In this document: positions 1 to 5,964 of the stretch, piece by piece
Numbering within the stretch: position 1 is the stretch's first letter
How the letters are laid out: each line of letters begins with the position of its first letter
Assembly: GCA_028711925.1 (NCBI GenBank)
Contig: JAQTRH010000034.1
Span: forward strand, 1 to 10,099
DNA: 10,099 nt
Direction of reading: 5' to 3'
Origin: Candidatus Nanoarchaeia archaeon
Lineage (GTDB): Archaea > Nanobdellota > Nanobdellia > Woesearchaeales > CG1-02-33-12
The notes under the pieces: generated by a model
The model's database searches: none
Seen by the model: only the letters and a program-made list of their open reading frames with translations
Told to the model about the DNA's origin: nothing
Program-made: the position numbers and the translations under genes

Positions 1-947
1 ATATCGCTGTTATCGGTGCTATTGGAGATGTGCAGGCAAAAAACGGCTTTTCAAAGCTTAACCAGAATATAGTTGATGATGCTGTTAAGCAAAAAAACAT
101 GAAGGTGATAAAAGGCCTTAAGGTGTTTGGAGCGCAGACCAAGCCTTTGTACAAATTGTTACAGTACTGCAATGATCCATGTATTCCGGGAGTCACTGGA
201 TCTGAAAGCAACGCAATACAATTCCTTCAGCAGCTTGGAATCAATCCAAAATACGGGAATGACTGGAAAAAGCTTGTCCAACTGACAGATGAAGAAAGAA
301 AAAAGCTCGCTTCAGGGATAATAATGAAAAGGCTAAATGAAAAAAACCCTGAAGACATATTCTGCGATGTTTATATACTCTGCAATGAGGAAAAAGAGTG
401 CGCTTTAAGGGATGCCAAGGAGTTTTCAACACTGCTTAATGCATGCGGAAGATTGGGAAAGGCGTCTTTGGGAATAGGGGCCTGCCTTAATGATGAAAAA
501 ATAAAGAAAAAGGCAATAACCACAATGCAGAAATATAAGAGAGAAATTGTAAAGACAATGAAATGGTATGAGCAGAACCAGGATTCAGAGGACATAATAA
601 AAGAAGAGGGAGTAATTATAATAAACGCAAAAGATAACATAAGGCCGACCATGATTGGAACACTGGCATCTATAATCTCTTCATCAAATGAATTTCAAAC
701 AACAACTTTCGTTTTATCAATGGCAAGGTTGCTGAACGGAAAAACAAAGGTAAGCCTGAGAATTTCAGACAAAGAGGCAAATATCAATTTAATGAGTATA
801 ATCTCCCAGATTGTCAGCAAGTCAGATGGTGAGGCAGGGGGACATTTAGGGGCAGCAGGAGCAGTTATACCCACTGAAATTGAAGAAGAATTCATTGATA
901 TTGCCAGAAAAACCTTTGATGAAACAATAAAAAAAGTTATTCCTTAA
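1..947 (+). CDS. RecJ/GAN-like DHH-DHHA1 phosphoesterase, 5' end outside the window
   Basis: C-terminal part (about 315 residues) of a single-strand-specific DHH-superfamily nuclease of the archaeal RecJ-like/GINS-associated (GAN) type. The frame is open to the left edge. The first visible residues, IAVIGAIGD, look like the last conserved block of the DHH domain, so the GTG at 30 is not the true start. A middle block, LRDAKEFSTLLNACGRLGKA, is typical of archaeal RecJ homologues. The C-terminal DHHA1 domain shows its GGH signature as GGHLGAAGA at about nt 837-863. In the family this domain binds nucleic acid, and the protein acts with GINS/CMG or in DNA repair; that role is inferred here. The catalytic DHH motif lies upstream and cannot be checked. 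The stop codon overlaps the convergent downstream gene by 11 bp. Confidence 0.85.
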   Translation, partial: IAVIGAIGDVQAKNGFSKLNQNIVDDAVKQKNMKVIKGLKVFGAQTKPLYKLLQYCNDPCIPGVTGSESNAIQFLQQLGINPKYGNDWKKLVQLTDEERKKLASGIIMKRLNEKNPEDIFCDVYILCNEEKECALRDAKEFSTLLNACGRLGKASLGIGACLNDEKIKKKAITTMQKYKREIVKTMKWYEQNQDSEDIIKEEGVIIINAKDNIRPTMIGTLASIISSSNEFQTTTFVLSMARLLNGKTKVSLRISDKEANINLMSIISQIVSKSDGEAGGHLGAAGAVIPTEIEEEFIDIARKTFDETIKKVIP

Positions 948-1854
948 ACTCAACATCATCAATTATGCCGTCTGAATCAAGGTCAATTCCCTCAACAACC
1001 CTTGCTTTTATCTTATTATTGTGCATGTTTCCTTTTTCTATTTCCTTGAAATACTTAAGAAAGGCTATTATGGCTGCCCTTGTGCCCGAGTAACGCTTGC
1101 CTGCAACAAGAATTATCCTTTTGTTTTTGTTAAAAGGGCTTTTAAAGTTGACAATTAATCCAATCTCATCATTAGGATAACTCTTTTTTGATATTGTAGA
1201 CATCACACTCCAATGGTTTTTTTCATCAAAAAAGATTGGGAGCTTGCTGTTTATTTCATCTGTTACCCTGTTTACCACCGGCCCGCCCATTAGTATAAGG
1301 TTGTTCTGCAAATCCTCTTTTCTTACCTCTGTATCCAGTCTTACATTAAGGCTTGGCACATAGTTTAGGAAGGTTCCAAGGAATAATGCAAAATCAATGC
1401 CATAATAGCCGTCCCTTGACCTTGCCTTTTCAGGCCCATGGGGGTCAGGAGAGCCGACTATGATCATTGCATCAAGCTGGCCGTTCTTTATAAAAGGGTC
1501 AAGAAACTCAGATGTGTTTTTTGGGATTATATCTTGGGCCTGCTCAAATTCCCTGAGTTTTATCACAAATGCGGGCTTTTCCACTGTGTAGTATTTTGCC
1601 ACTGCACCCTGCATTATCTCTTTTTTCACAACCTTGATTATGCCTGCCTTTTCAAGGTTTTTTATATGGTAATAAACTTTCTGCTCGTGTACTTTTAGCT
1701 CTTTTGAAAGCTCTATTGGGTACATTGGCTTTTTCACTAAAAGCTTTAGAATCTTAAGAGCTAGGTCAGAACTAAGGTTTTTCGCATCCTTTGCTGTTAT
1801 CTCTTTCACAGGAAGCGACTTTATCTGGGTTTTTTCTTTTTTTACAACAAACAT
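937..1854 (-). CDS. Winged-helix protein fused to an S-layer-like domain with terminal EF-hand loop
   Basis: 305 residues. Residues about 27-92 form an ArsR-like winged helix, with a clear recognition-helix region (VHEQKVYYHIKNLEKAGII) and a beta wing. Residues about 125-285 carry blocks typical of an archaeal S-layer-like family: GSPDPHGP (134-141), GYYGIDFALFLG (149-160), LMGGPVVN (188-195) and LVAGKRYSGTRAA (249-261). The protein ends in a canonical 12-residue EF-hand loop, with D291, D293, D295, G296, I298 and E302 in the expected places. There is no signal peptide or membrane segment, so it should be cytoplasmic. A calcium-sensing regulator is an inference. The next internal Met codons lie at residue 44, inside the DNA-binding domain, and further on, so the first ATG is kept. 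No Shine-Dalgarno sequence precedes it. The function is unknown. Confidence 0.8.
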   Translation of the reverse strand: MFVVKKEKTQIKSLPVKEITAKDAKNLSSDLALKILKLLVKKPMYPIELSKELKVHEQKVYYHIKNLEKAGIIKVVKKEIMQGAVAKYYTVEKPAFVIKLREFEQAQDIIPKNTSEFLDPFIKNGQLDAMIIVGSPDPHGPEKARSRDGYYGIDFALFLGTFLNYVPSLNVRLDTEVRKEDLQNNLILMGGPVVNRVTDEINSKLPIFFDEKNHWSVMSTISKKSYPNDEIGLIVNFKSPFNKNKRIILVAGKRYSGTRAAIIAFLKYFKEIEKGNMHNNKIKARVVEGIDLDSDGIIDDVEFKE

Positions 1855-1903
1855 CTTATTAAAAATATTTTTTTAATTCTATTAAAAAATAAGTTATAAT
1901 AAC

Positions 1904-1911
1904 TATTTAAA
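1904..1911 (-). promoter_or_regulatory. Candidate TATA box of the winged-helix/S-layer-like gene
   Basis: On the minus strand the sequence reads AAGATTTAAATAGT. Its position predicts a start site near 1881 and a leader of about 27 nt without a Shine-Dalgarno sequence. The region between 1855 and 1900 is so A/T-rich that other TATA-like sites exist. Confidence 0.35.
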
Positions 1912-1936
1912 TCTTGCTGAAATATAAAAATAAAAA

Positions 1937-2206
1937 TTAAAGAAGGTTTTTTATTTTTTCAATGTTTTCGGCAACTTCATTGCCTTTTTTTGTTAAATTC
2001 AAAAGCTTTAGCCTGCCCTGCTTATCAAAATTTATCAGTCCTGCTTTCTGCATCTCTTGCAGTATCTTTACAACATGAGAATAAGTGCAATCAATGTTCT
2101 TCGCAAGGGAAGAAGCATATATCTCGTTCTTTGCATTTTTAAGCTCAACAAGCATCATGGCCGGCTTTTCTCTAAAGAATACATTAAATATTTCCTTGTT
2201 CTGCAT
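1937..2206 (-). CDS. Small stand-alone winged-helix transcription regulator
   Basis: 89 residues consisting of one winged-helix domain (MarR/ArsR-like). The helix-turn-helix is at about residues 30-57 (SSLAKNIDCTYSHVVKILQ, then EMQKAGLI). It is followed by a short wing (DKQGRLKLLNLT) and a C-terminal helix (KKGNEVAENIEKIKNLL) that may dimerise. There is no ligand domain. The start is supported by a GGGGG Shine-Dalgarno variant at 2214-2218, 7 nt before the ATG, and a TATA box further upstream. An inverted repeat lies at the predicted start site, which suggests autoregulation (inference). A T-rich stretch on the minus strand follows the stop (about 1922-1936) and may end the transcript. Target genes cannot be named from sequence. 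Confidence 0.8.
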   Translation of the reverse strand: MQNKEIFNVFFREKPAMMLVELKNAKNEIYASSLAKNIDCTYSHVVKILQEMQKAGLINFDKQGRLKLLNLTKKGNEVAENIEKIKNLL

Positions 2207-2213
2207 TACGGTA

Positions 2214-2218
2214 CCCCC
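2214..2218 (-). promoter_or_regulatory. Shine-Dalgarno variant GGGGGT
   Basis: The minus strand reads ATGGGGGTACCGTA immediately before the ATG. GGGGGU can pair with the usual ACCUCC at the 16S rRNA 3' end using one G:U wobble. It sits 7 nt from the start codon and supports the start at 2206. Confidence 0.55.
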
Positions 2219-2225
2219 ATCACCA

Positions 2226-2240
2226 ATACTTAATGAGTAT
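2226..2240. promoter_or_regulatory. Candidate operator, inverted repeat ATACT-N5-AGTAT
   Basis: Perfect 5-bp arms separated by TAATG. It spans the start site predicted from the TATA box (about 2229) of the 89-residue winged-helix gene, a usual place for an archaeal repressor to block transcription. The arms are short and A/T-rich, so chance is possible. Confidence 0.3.
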
Positions 2241-2251
2241 ATCCATAACTA

Positions 2252-2259
2252 TATTTAAA
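2252..2259 (-). promoter_or_regulatory. TATA box of the small winged-helix gene
   Basis: The minus strand reads GTTTAAATATAG. A start site about 26 nt downstream gives a leader of roughly 23 nt that contains the GGGGG ribosome site. Confidence 0.5.
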
Positions 2260-2320
2260 CATTTATATTTTTTAATATATACTTAGCAGAACATCTTTCT
2301 TTAAGTTGAAATTTTTGATT

Positions 2321-2857
2321 TCATTCCTTTTCCCACAATACTTTTTTATCTCCGGAATAAACTCCCAGTCTTGTCATCTGCCTGAACTGGAAATCTGAGA
2401 TTATCAAAAAATCAATCTTAAAATTATGCTTTTTTTCAATCTCTTTTGAAATCTCATCAATCTTGCCTGAGGAATCATCCATTCCTATTAATAAGATGTT
2501 AGCGCCTTTGCTTGTTTTCTTTCCATGCAAAATAACAGAATCTATGCTTTTAATATTTTTAACCTGATCAACAAAAATATCTAAAGGGTTTACTTCGCTT
2601 TTGATTACTCTGGAAAGATTTTTTGTTTTTTCATTTTCCTGAATCTGGTAAACCTTGAACTTTGATATTTTTATTTCTTTTATAATCTCTGCATCCTTAA
2701 GCCTTTTAAGTATGCGGTAAGTTGTTGCAGGGCTTACACTTGCTTCACGGCTTATCTCTCTTAGATATAACTGCCTGCTTTTATCGCTTAAGAAAATATC
2801 AAGAATCCTTATTATTTTTTTATCAAACAACTGCTTTAATATATCAATATCAGCCAT
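2321..2857 (-). CDS. Winged-helix protein with degenerate nucleotidyltransferase-like domain
   Basis: 178 residues. Residues about 10-72 form a winged helix (LYLREISREASVSPATTYRI, then LKRLKDAEIIKEI). Residues about 103-178 resemble an MNT-type nucleotidyltransferase fold: a strand, VILHGKKTSKGANILLIG, sits where active enzymes have a GS...DxDLL pattern, and a second block reads FKIDFLIIS. The usual glycine-serine and paired aspartates are replaced (GKKTS; NILLIG), so the domain is probably inactive and may sense or bind. This assignment is by pattern only. Similar HTH-plus-NTase proteins are common in archaea and often lack assigned functions. A TATA box 26-27 nt before the ATG indicates a leaderless mRNA. 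The gap to the upstream dph5 stop is only 54 bp, yet the gene has its own promoter. Confidence 0.7.
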   Translation of the reverse strand: MADIDILKQLFDKKIIRILDIFLSDKSRQLYLREISREASVSPATTYRILKRLKDAEIIKEIKISKFKVYQIQENEKTKNLSRVIKSEVNPLDIFVDQVKNIKSIDSVILHGKKTSKGANILLIGMDDSSGKIDEISKEIEKKHNFKIDFLIISDFQFRQMTRLGVYSGDKKVLWEKE

Positions 2858-2879
2858 TTAACTTAAGATATAAGGGTGA

Positions 2880-2887
2880 TATATAAA
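2880..2887 (-). promoter_or_regulatory. TATA box, leaderless promoter of the HTH-nucleotidyltransferase-like gene
   Basis: The minus strand reads AGGTTTATATATCAC, a near-consensus archaeal TATA box. Its centre is about 26 nt from the A of the ATG at 2857, so transcription should start at or next to the start codon. Confidence 0.65.
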
Positions 2888-2900
2888 CCTTTTCATTTTT

Positions 2901-2913
2901 GAAACAATGTTTC
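2901..2913. promoter_or_regulatory. Candidate operator, palindrome GAAACA-A-TGTTTC
   Basis: Perfect 6-bp arms around one base, 13 bp upstream of the TATA box of the HTH-nucleotidyltransferase-like gene and overlapping the dph5 stop codon. The element TTTTTGAAACA recurs before ftsZ. It could be a binding site for one of the local winged-helix proteins (inference). Confidence 0.35.
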
Positions 2914-3682
2914 ATTTATGAATTTCAAACCTTTCAATAGCTTCTTTTTCTGCAAAATGAAGCTTTCCAGGAATTATTAAGCAGTGCATTGGCTTTCCAA
3001 AATCCTGTTTAATAAGATCTATGACCTTTCCATATTTTATATATGGCTCTTGAGACCCAAGCCTCGCGCAGCCTATACAAATAGTATTTTTTGTTAAAAC
3101 CTTTTCTTTCCTCTTCTGCTCTATTTCAAGAAGGTATTTTAAGGCATCCTTAATAGCCATAAATCTTTTTTCTTCTGGCCTTAAGTCAAGAAGAACCAAG
3201 GTGTGCAGTCCAATTTTCTTGTTATCCTTAATAACATTATAAGGTGTTTCAGGACGCCATTTTTCTTCAGGAAATGGAATGCTTGTTGTCTTTCCAAATT
3301 TGTAAACTTGCAGTCCAGTGATTCCCACAGCAGAAAAAACAGAGGCATTATGAATAACAAAACTCTTTATTTTTTTTTGTTTTGCCCTCATCATAAGGTC
3401 AATATGTGTTGTTGCTGACATAGGGTCTCCAACAACGAGAAACGCAGTGTCATTATTCAGGGCATCTTTGAGTATTGTTGTCTCTGCTTTTTTTTCAACA
3501 ATTTGTCTTGAAGCAGGAATTATCTTTTTTTTGTAAAATTTTTCAAGTGTATTAATGCTGCATGATAAAATGCTTGTATAATTTTCCAAATACACTTTTT
3601 TGCATTTCCTTAATGCTTCAATTCCTTTTAATGAGATATCTTTATCGTCGTAAAGTCCCAGTCCAATAAAGTATAAAGCCAT
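2912..3682 (-). CDS. dph5: Diphthine synthase (SAM-dependent methyltransferase)
   Basis: 256 residues, the usual archaeal Dph5 length. The enzyme methylates the amino-carboxypropyl-histidine of elongation factor 2 with S-adenosylmethionine, in the diphthamide pathway, in the cytoplasm. Family blocks are all present: the N-terminal strand ALYFIGLGLYDDKDIS, VVGDPMSATTH (83-93) in the SAM pocket, HNASVFSAVGITGLQVYKFG (111-130), SIPFP (134-138), GLHTLVLLDL (158-167) and the C-terminal PGKLHFAEKEA (238-248). The frame is open 20 codons further upstream (to 3742), but that stretch is a hydrophobic, family-foreign run, and a TATA box sits 26 nt before the ATG at 3682, so a leaderless start there is chosen. 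Diphthamide is confined to Archaea and eukaryotes, which supports the domain assignment of the organism. Confidence 0.95.
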   Translation of the reverse strand: MALYFIGLGLYDDKDISLKGIEALRKCKKVYLENYTSILSCSINTLEKFYKKKIIPASRQIVEKKAETTILKDALNNDTAFLVVGDPMSATTHIDLMMRAKQKKIKSFVIHNASVFSAVGITGLQVYKFGKTTSIPFPEEKWRPETPYNVIKDNKKIGLHTLVLLDLRPEEKRFMAIKDALKYLLEIEQKRKEKVLTKNTICIGCARLGSQEPYIKYGKVIDLIKQDFGKPMHCLIIPGKLHFAEKEAIERFEIHK

Positions 3683-3704
3683 GATAAAAAAGAACTTGAT
3701 GCAG

Positions 3705-3712
3705 TATAAAAA
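3705..3712 (-). promoter_or_regulatory. TATA box, leaderless promoter of dph5
   Basis: The minus strand reads AAGATTTTTATACTGC. The centre is about 26 nt from the ATG at 3682. The box lies inside the open frame upstream of that ATG, an argument against the longer start at 3742. Confidence 0.6.
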
Positions 3713-3770
3713 TCTTTTTAATTTCCAAATGAAACAAAGCACTATAACTACAATGTATATTTTTAATGTT

Positions 3771-3786
3771 GAAAATATTTAAATAG
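3771..3786 (+). promoter_or_regulatory. Distal ftsZ-side promoter (BRE plus TATA)
   Basis: GAAAATATTTAAATAG combines an A-rich BRE-like element with the TATA core TTTAAATA. The predicted start site is about 3806, the first base of the hairpin at 3806-3827. It could drive a long ftsZ leader of about 209 nt or a separate small RNA. Confidence 0.45.
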
Positions 3787-3805
3787 AAGTTAGGTTATTG
3801 ATATA

Positions 3806-3913
3806 AGTACTTGTTGGCGCAAGTACTAACTATTCTTATTGTATCGTGAGTTAATATATTTTTTGGTCTGAAAAGTTTAATCTGTTTTTTGGCGCAACTA
3901 ACTAAACTTTTTC
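3806..3913 (+). ncRNA. Structured ftsZ leader or small RNA with two hairpins and repeated TTGGCGCAA
   Basis: Hairpin 1 has a perfect 8-bp stem (AGTACTTG 3806-3813, CAAGTACT 3820-3827) with loop TTGGCG. Hairpin 2 has a perfect 9-bp stem (AAAAGTTTA 3871-3879, TAAACTTTT 3903-3911). TTGGCGCAA occurs twice: at 3814-3822, where it forms the loop and enters the closing arm of hairpin 1, and at 3889-3897, inside the loop of hairpin 2. Both copies are followed by ACTAACTA-like sequence. The TAAACTTTT arm could instead pair with AAAAG at 3915-3919, part of an AAAAGGAG ribosome-site-like sequence, so two mutually exclusive folds are possible. No known RNA family was recognised. Whether it acts as RNA or as DNA binding sites is open. 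Confidence 0.4.
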
Positions 3914-3914
3914 T

Positions 3915-3943
3915 AAAAGGAGTAAAACAAAGCTATGATATAA
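3915..3943 (+). other. Duplicated ribosome-site-like segment with two-codon upstream ORF
   Basis: AAAAGGAGTAAAACAAA (3915-3931) closely resembles the real ftsZ leader AAAAGGGGGTTAAAACAAA (3996-4014). It precedes ATG ATA TAA at 3935-3943. It may be a decoy or minimal upstream ORF on the long transcript, or a relic of local duplication. The 12-nt spacing to that ATG is longer than usual. Confidence 0.3.
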
Positions 3944-3960
3944 ATATTATGGTTTTAGAA

Positions 3961-3970
3961 TATTTATATT
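3961..3970 (+). promoter_or_regulatory. Proximal ftsZ TATA box
   Basis: GAATATTTATATTG contains the TATA core. The predicted start is near 3991, giving a leader of about 25 nt that holds the GGGGG ribosome site. Confidence 0.4.
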
Positions 3971-3976
3971 GTAAAC

Positions 3977-3993
3977 TATGTTTTTGAAACATA
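3977..3993. promoter_or_regulatory. Candidate ftsZ operator, TATGTTT-TTG-AAACATA
   Basis: Perfect 7-bp arms around TTG, overlapping the start site predicted for the proximal ftsZ promoter. It shares TTTTTGAAACA with the palindrome at 2901-2913. A repressor site controlling division is an inference. Confidence 0.4.
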
Positions 3994-3999
3994 CAAAAA

Positions 4000-4004
4000 G
4001 GGGG
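4000..4004 (+). promoter_or_regulatory. ftsZ Shine-Dalgarno variant GGGGGT
   Basis: AAAAAGGGGGTTAAAACAAA precedes the ATG at 4015 with 10 nt between GGGGG and ATG. The same variant precedes the genes starting at 2206 and 9278. Confidence 0.55.
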
Positions 4005-4014
4005 TTAAAACAAA

Positions 4015-5091
4015 ATGGACTTCATCGTAGAAAACGCATTAAAAAACAACACAACAGAAAGAACTTTCCAGGGAATTGAGGTGAAACAGGCCAACATAAA
4101 AGTGTTTGGGTCAGGCGGCGCAGGAAACAATATGGTTTCTTGGCTTTACAGAAAAGGAATAAAAGGCGCTGAGATTATCGCTGCCAACACAGACCAACAA
4201 CATCTTGATATTACTGAAGCAGACAGAAAGATATTGATTGGAAAGGATATAACAAGAGGCTTAGGATGCGGAGGATTTCCGCAAAAAGGTTCAGAAGCAG
4301 CAAAGGAGTCCATTCAGGATATTAAAGATTCATTAAAAGGAGTTGATATGACGTTTGTATGTGCAGGAATGGGTGGAGGAACTGGAACAGGATCTGCACC
4401 AGTTATTGCAAAGGTTGCCAGGGAATTAGGTTCTATAGTAATTGGTACAGTAACTATGCCCTTCAAAATTGAAAGGGCAAGAGTAGACAAAGCAGAATTC
4501 GGACTGCAGCAGCTTAGGGAGGTTACTGATACTGTTATAGTCATTGATAATAATCGCCTTGTCGAGATTGCAGGGAACCTTCCAGTCAAGCAGGCCTTTG
4601 CAGTTGCTAATGAATTAATTTCAACAATGATAAAAGGAATTGTAGAGACAATAGCTGTTCCTTCACTCGTTAACCTTGATTATGCAGACGTCAAGGCAAT
4701 CATGACCAATGGAGATGTTGCAGCAATAGGAGTTGGCTCATCAAATACCAATAAAAGAGTGGAAGAAGCAGTGCATCAGGCATTAAGCAATCCTTTATTA
4801 GATATAAGTTATAAGGGAGCAACTGGCGCTTTAATACATGTATCGGGCGGTCCTGATATGACTCTTGATGAAGTAACAAGAGTTGGAGAGCTTGTAACAG
4901 AATCAATGGACCAGGATGCAAATGTTATCTGGGGAGCAAGAATCAGCGAAGATATGAAAGGAAAGCTTAGCGTGATGACAATAATGACTGGAGTTAAATC
5001 ACCCTGGATACTTGGCAAGTATCATGAAGAGGAAACAGCGGTTAATATGCAAGAGGTAAATGATGAGCTCGGCATTGAAATCGTTCAATAA
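4015..5091 (+). CDS. ftsZ: Cell division tubulin FtsZ, FtsZ2-type
   Basis: 358 residues, full length for an archaeal FtsZ. It polymerises with GTP into the division ring at midcell. The nucleotide-binding domain shows GSGGAGNN (32-39), AANTD (56-60) and the tubulin signature GGGTGTG (120-126). The T7 synergy loop NLDYAD (220-225) keeps the catalytic aspartates D222 and D225. TVTMPF, VIDNNRLVEIAGNLP and PSLVNLDYADVKAIM resemble FtsZ2 more than FtsZ1 of archaea; this paralogue call is from remembered patterns. The N-terminal extension before the core is short (about 25 residues). The C-terminal tail, about 30 residues, ends in a hydrophobic peptide (LGIEIVQ) that could recruit a membrane anchor such as SepF (inference). 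Upstream lie two promoters and structured repeats; downstream lie two terminator-like hairpins. A second ftsZ is not in this window. Confidence 0.96.
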   Translation: MDFIVENALKNNTTERTFQGIEVKQANIKVFGSGGAGNNMVSWLYRKGIKGAEIIAANTDQQHLDITEADRKILIGKDITRGLGCGGFPQKGSEAAKESIQDIKDSLKGVDMTFVCAGMGGGTGTGSAPVIAKVARELGSIVIGTVTMPFKIERARVDKAEFGLQQLREVTDTVIVIDNNRLVEIAGNLPVKQAFAVANELISTMIKGIVETIAVPSLVNLDYADVKAIMTNGDVAAIGVGSSNTNKRVEEAVHQALSNPLLDISYKGATGALIHVSGGPDMTLDEVTRVGELVTESMDQDANVIWGARISEDMKGKLSVMTIMTGVKSPWILGKYHEEETAVNMQEVNDELGIEIVQ

Positions 5092-5117
5092 TGGTCACCA
5101 TTTGGTGTCTTTTTTCT

Positions 5118-5172
5118 TTTGCCTTCATTTTTAATCACCCCCAATCTTAAAATTGAAGGCAAAGATTTTTTT
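5118..5172 (+). terminator. ftsZ terminator hairpin 1
   Basis: 17-nt arms (5118-5134 and 5147-5163, core TTTGCCTTCA/TGAAGGCAAA) pair with one mismatch around a 12-nt loop. They are followed by a run of seven T (5166-5172). A smaller CACC/GGTG hairpin with its own T-tract lies just before it (5096-5120). Confidence 0.65.
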
Positions 5173-5209
5173 CTTCATTGCAGCAATGCAATGAAGTTTT
5201 ATTTTTTTT
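5173..5209 (+). terminator. ftsZ terminator hairpin 2 with GCAA tetraloop
   Basis: A perfect 10-bp stem CTTCATTGCA/TGCAATGAAG (5173-5182, 5187-5196) is closed by GCAA, a GNRA tetraloop, and followed by TTTTATTTTTTTT. T-tracts follow only on the plus strand, so it belongs to ftsZ, not to the convergent rio1. It ends 3 bp before the rio1 stop. Confidence 0.7.
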
Positions 5210-5212
5210 AAA

Positions 5213-5917
5213 TCAGGAAAGAATTTCTTTAAGCTCTTTTTCATAATCAAGCTTTAACTTATTTTTATTGAAAAACCTGCATAAATTTTTTACATCTCTC
5301 TCAAATAACTCCATGGAATTTGCCTGTCTTATCGTAGTTGAATGGGAAAGGTCAATAAACACAGGCTCTTCATCAAAGTTTAAGATATTGAACTCAGACA
5401 AATCTCCATGAACAAAACCTATCTTATAAAAATTCTTAATGTATTCTTTTATCTTTAAATAAAATTTCTTCTTGTTTTTTGGAATATGGTCTTTAAGCTT
5501 TAAGGCCGGCTGATTTTTTCCTATGAACTCCATAATTAAAATATTTTTCATGAACGCAAAAGGTGTTGGAACCCTTATTTTTGCTTCTCTTGCCCTGAAA
5601 AGATTTCTATATTCTCTTTGAACCCAGGCGAATATAACCTTTCTTCTCTGGTTTTTGAGGTTAAGGAATCTTGGATCATTTCTTATGTAGCTGTACATCC
5701 TGTTAAAGTCAGCTGTTTCAAGCCTGTAAATCTTTAATATGATTGGGCCATCTTTTCCTTTTGCAGAAAAAACATTTGATTCTTTTCCAATTGATACAGG
5801 GCTTAATGAATCTTCTTCAAAAAATCCCCTTGAAGAAAGCTCAAAAAGGTTTCTAATTGTGAAATTATCAAAGACATTTCCATAGGTTTTAAATTTCTCT
5901 TTTGCTGTCTTTGCCAT
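5213..5917 (-). CDS. rio1: RIO1-type serine/threonine kinase
   Basis: 234 residues, slightly shorter than typical archaeal Rio1. RIO1 kinases/ATPases act in the last steps of small ribosomal subunit maturation. Visible motifs: P-loop-like SIGKESNVF (42-50), ATP lysine K62 in ILKIYR, the Rio1 hallmark FNRMYSYIRNDPRF (71-84), hinge MEFIG (129-133), catalytic loop HGDLSEFN (170-177) with D172 and N177, and metal-binding loop FIDLSH (187-192) with D189. The family usually has IDVSQ or IDVGQ there, a mild variation. ELFERDVKNLCRFF (203-216) is also Rio1-like. The usual N-terminal extension is reduced to about 25 residues. A TATA box about 26 nt before the ATG indicates a leaderless mRNA, divergent from csaA. 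All catalytic residues are present, so it should be active. Confidence 0.93.
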   Translation of the reverse strand: MAKTAKEKFKTYGNVFDNFTIRNLFELSSRGFFEEDSLSPVSIGKESNVFSAKGKDGPIILKIYRLETADFNRMYSYIRNDPRFLNLKNQRRKVIFAWVQREYRNLFRAREAKIRVPTPFAFMKNILIMEFIGKNQPALKLKDHIPKNKKKFYLKIKEYIKNFYKIGFVHGDLSEFNILNFDEEPVFIDLSHSTTIRQANSMELFERDVKNLCRFFNKNKLKLDYEKELKEILS

Positions 5918-5938
5918 AAAATAAATATAATCATCAGA

Positions 5939-5946
5939 TTTAAATA
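5939..5946 (-). promoter_or_regulatory. TATA box, leaderless promoter of rio1
   Basis: The minus strand reads GTTATTTAAATCTG. The centre is about 26 nt before the ATG at 5917. Confidence 0.6.
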
Positions 5947-5964
5947 ACTTGTTAAACCATTAAA

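Noticed and set aside
30..32. GTG as start of the RecJ-like gene
   Set aside because: The frame is open upstream to the window edge and encodes IAVIGAIGD, a conserved DHH-domain block.
1857..1899. A/T inverted repeat before the winged-helix/S-layer-like gene as an operator
   Set aside because: Only 6-bp exact outer arms in nearly pure A/T sequence; expected by chance.
937..2857. Operon of three winged-helix genes
   Set aside because: Each gene has a TATA box of its own, with gaps of 82 bp and 114 bp between them; the three also have different architectures.
3683..3742. 20-residue N-terminal extension of Dph5
   Set aside because: The extra residues do not match the family, and the dph5 TATA box lies inside this stretch at leaderless distance from the ATG at 3682.
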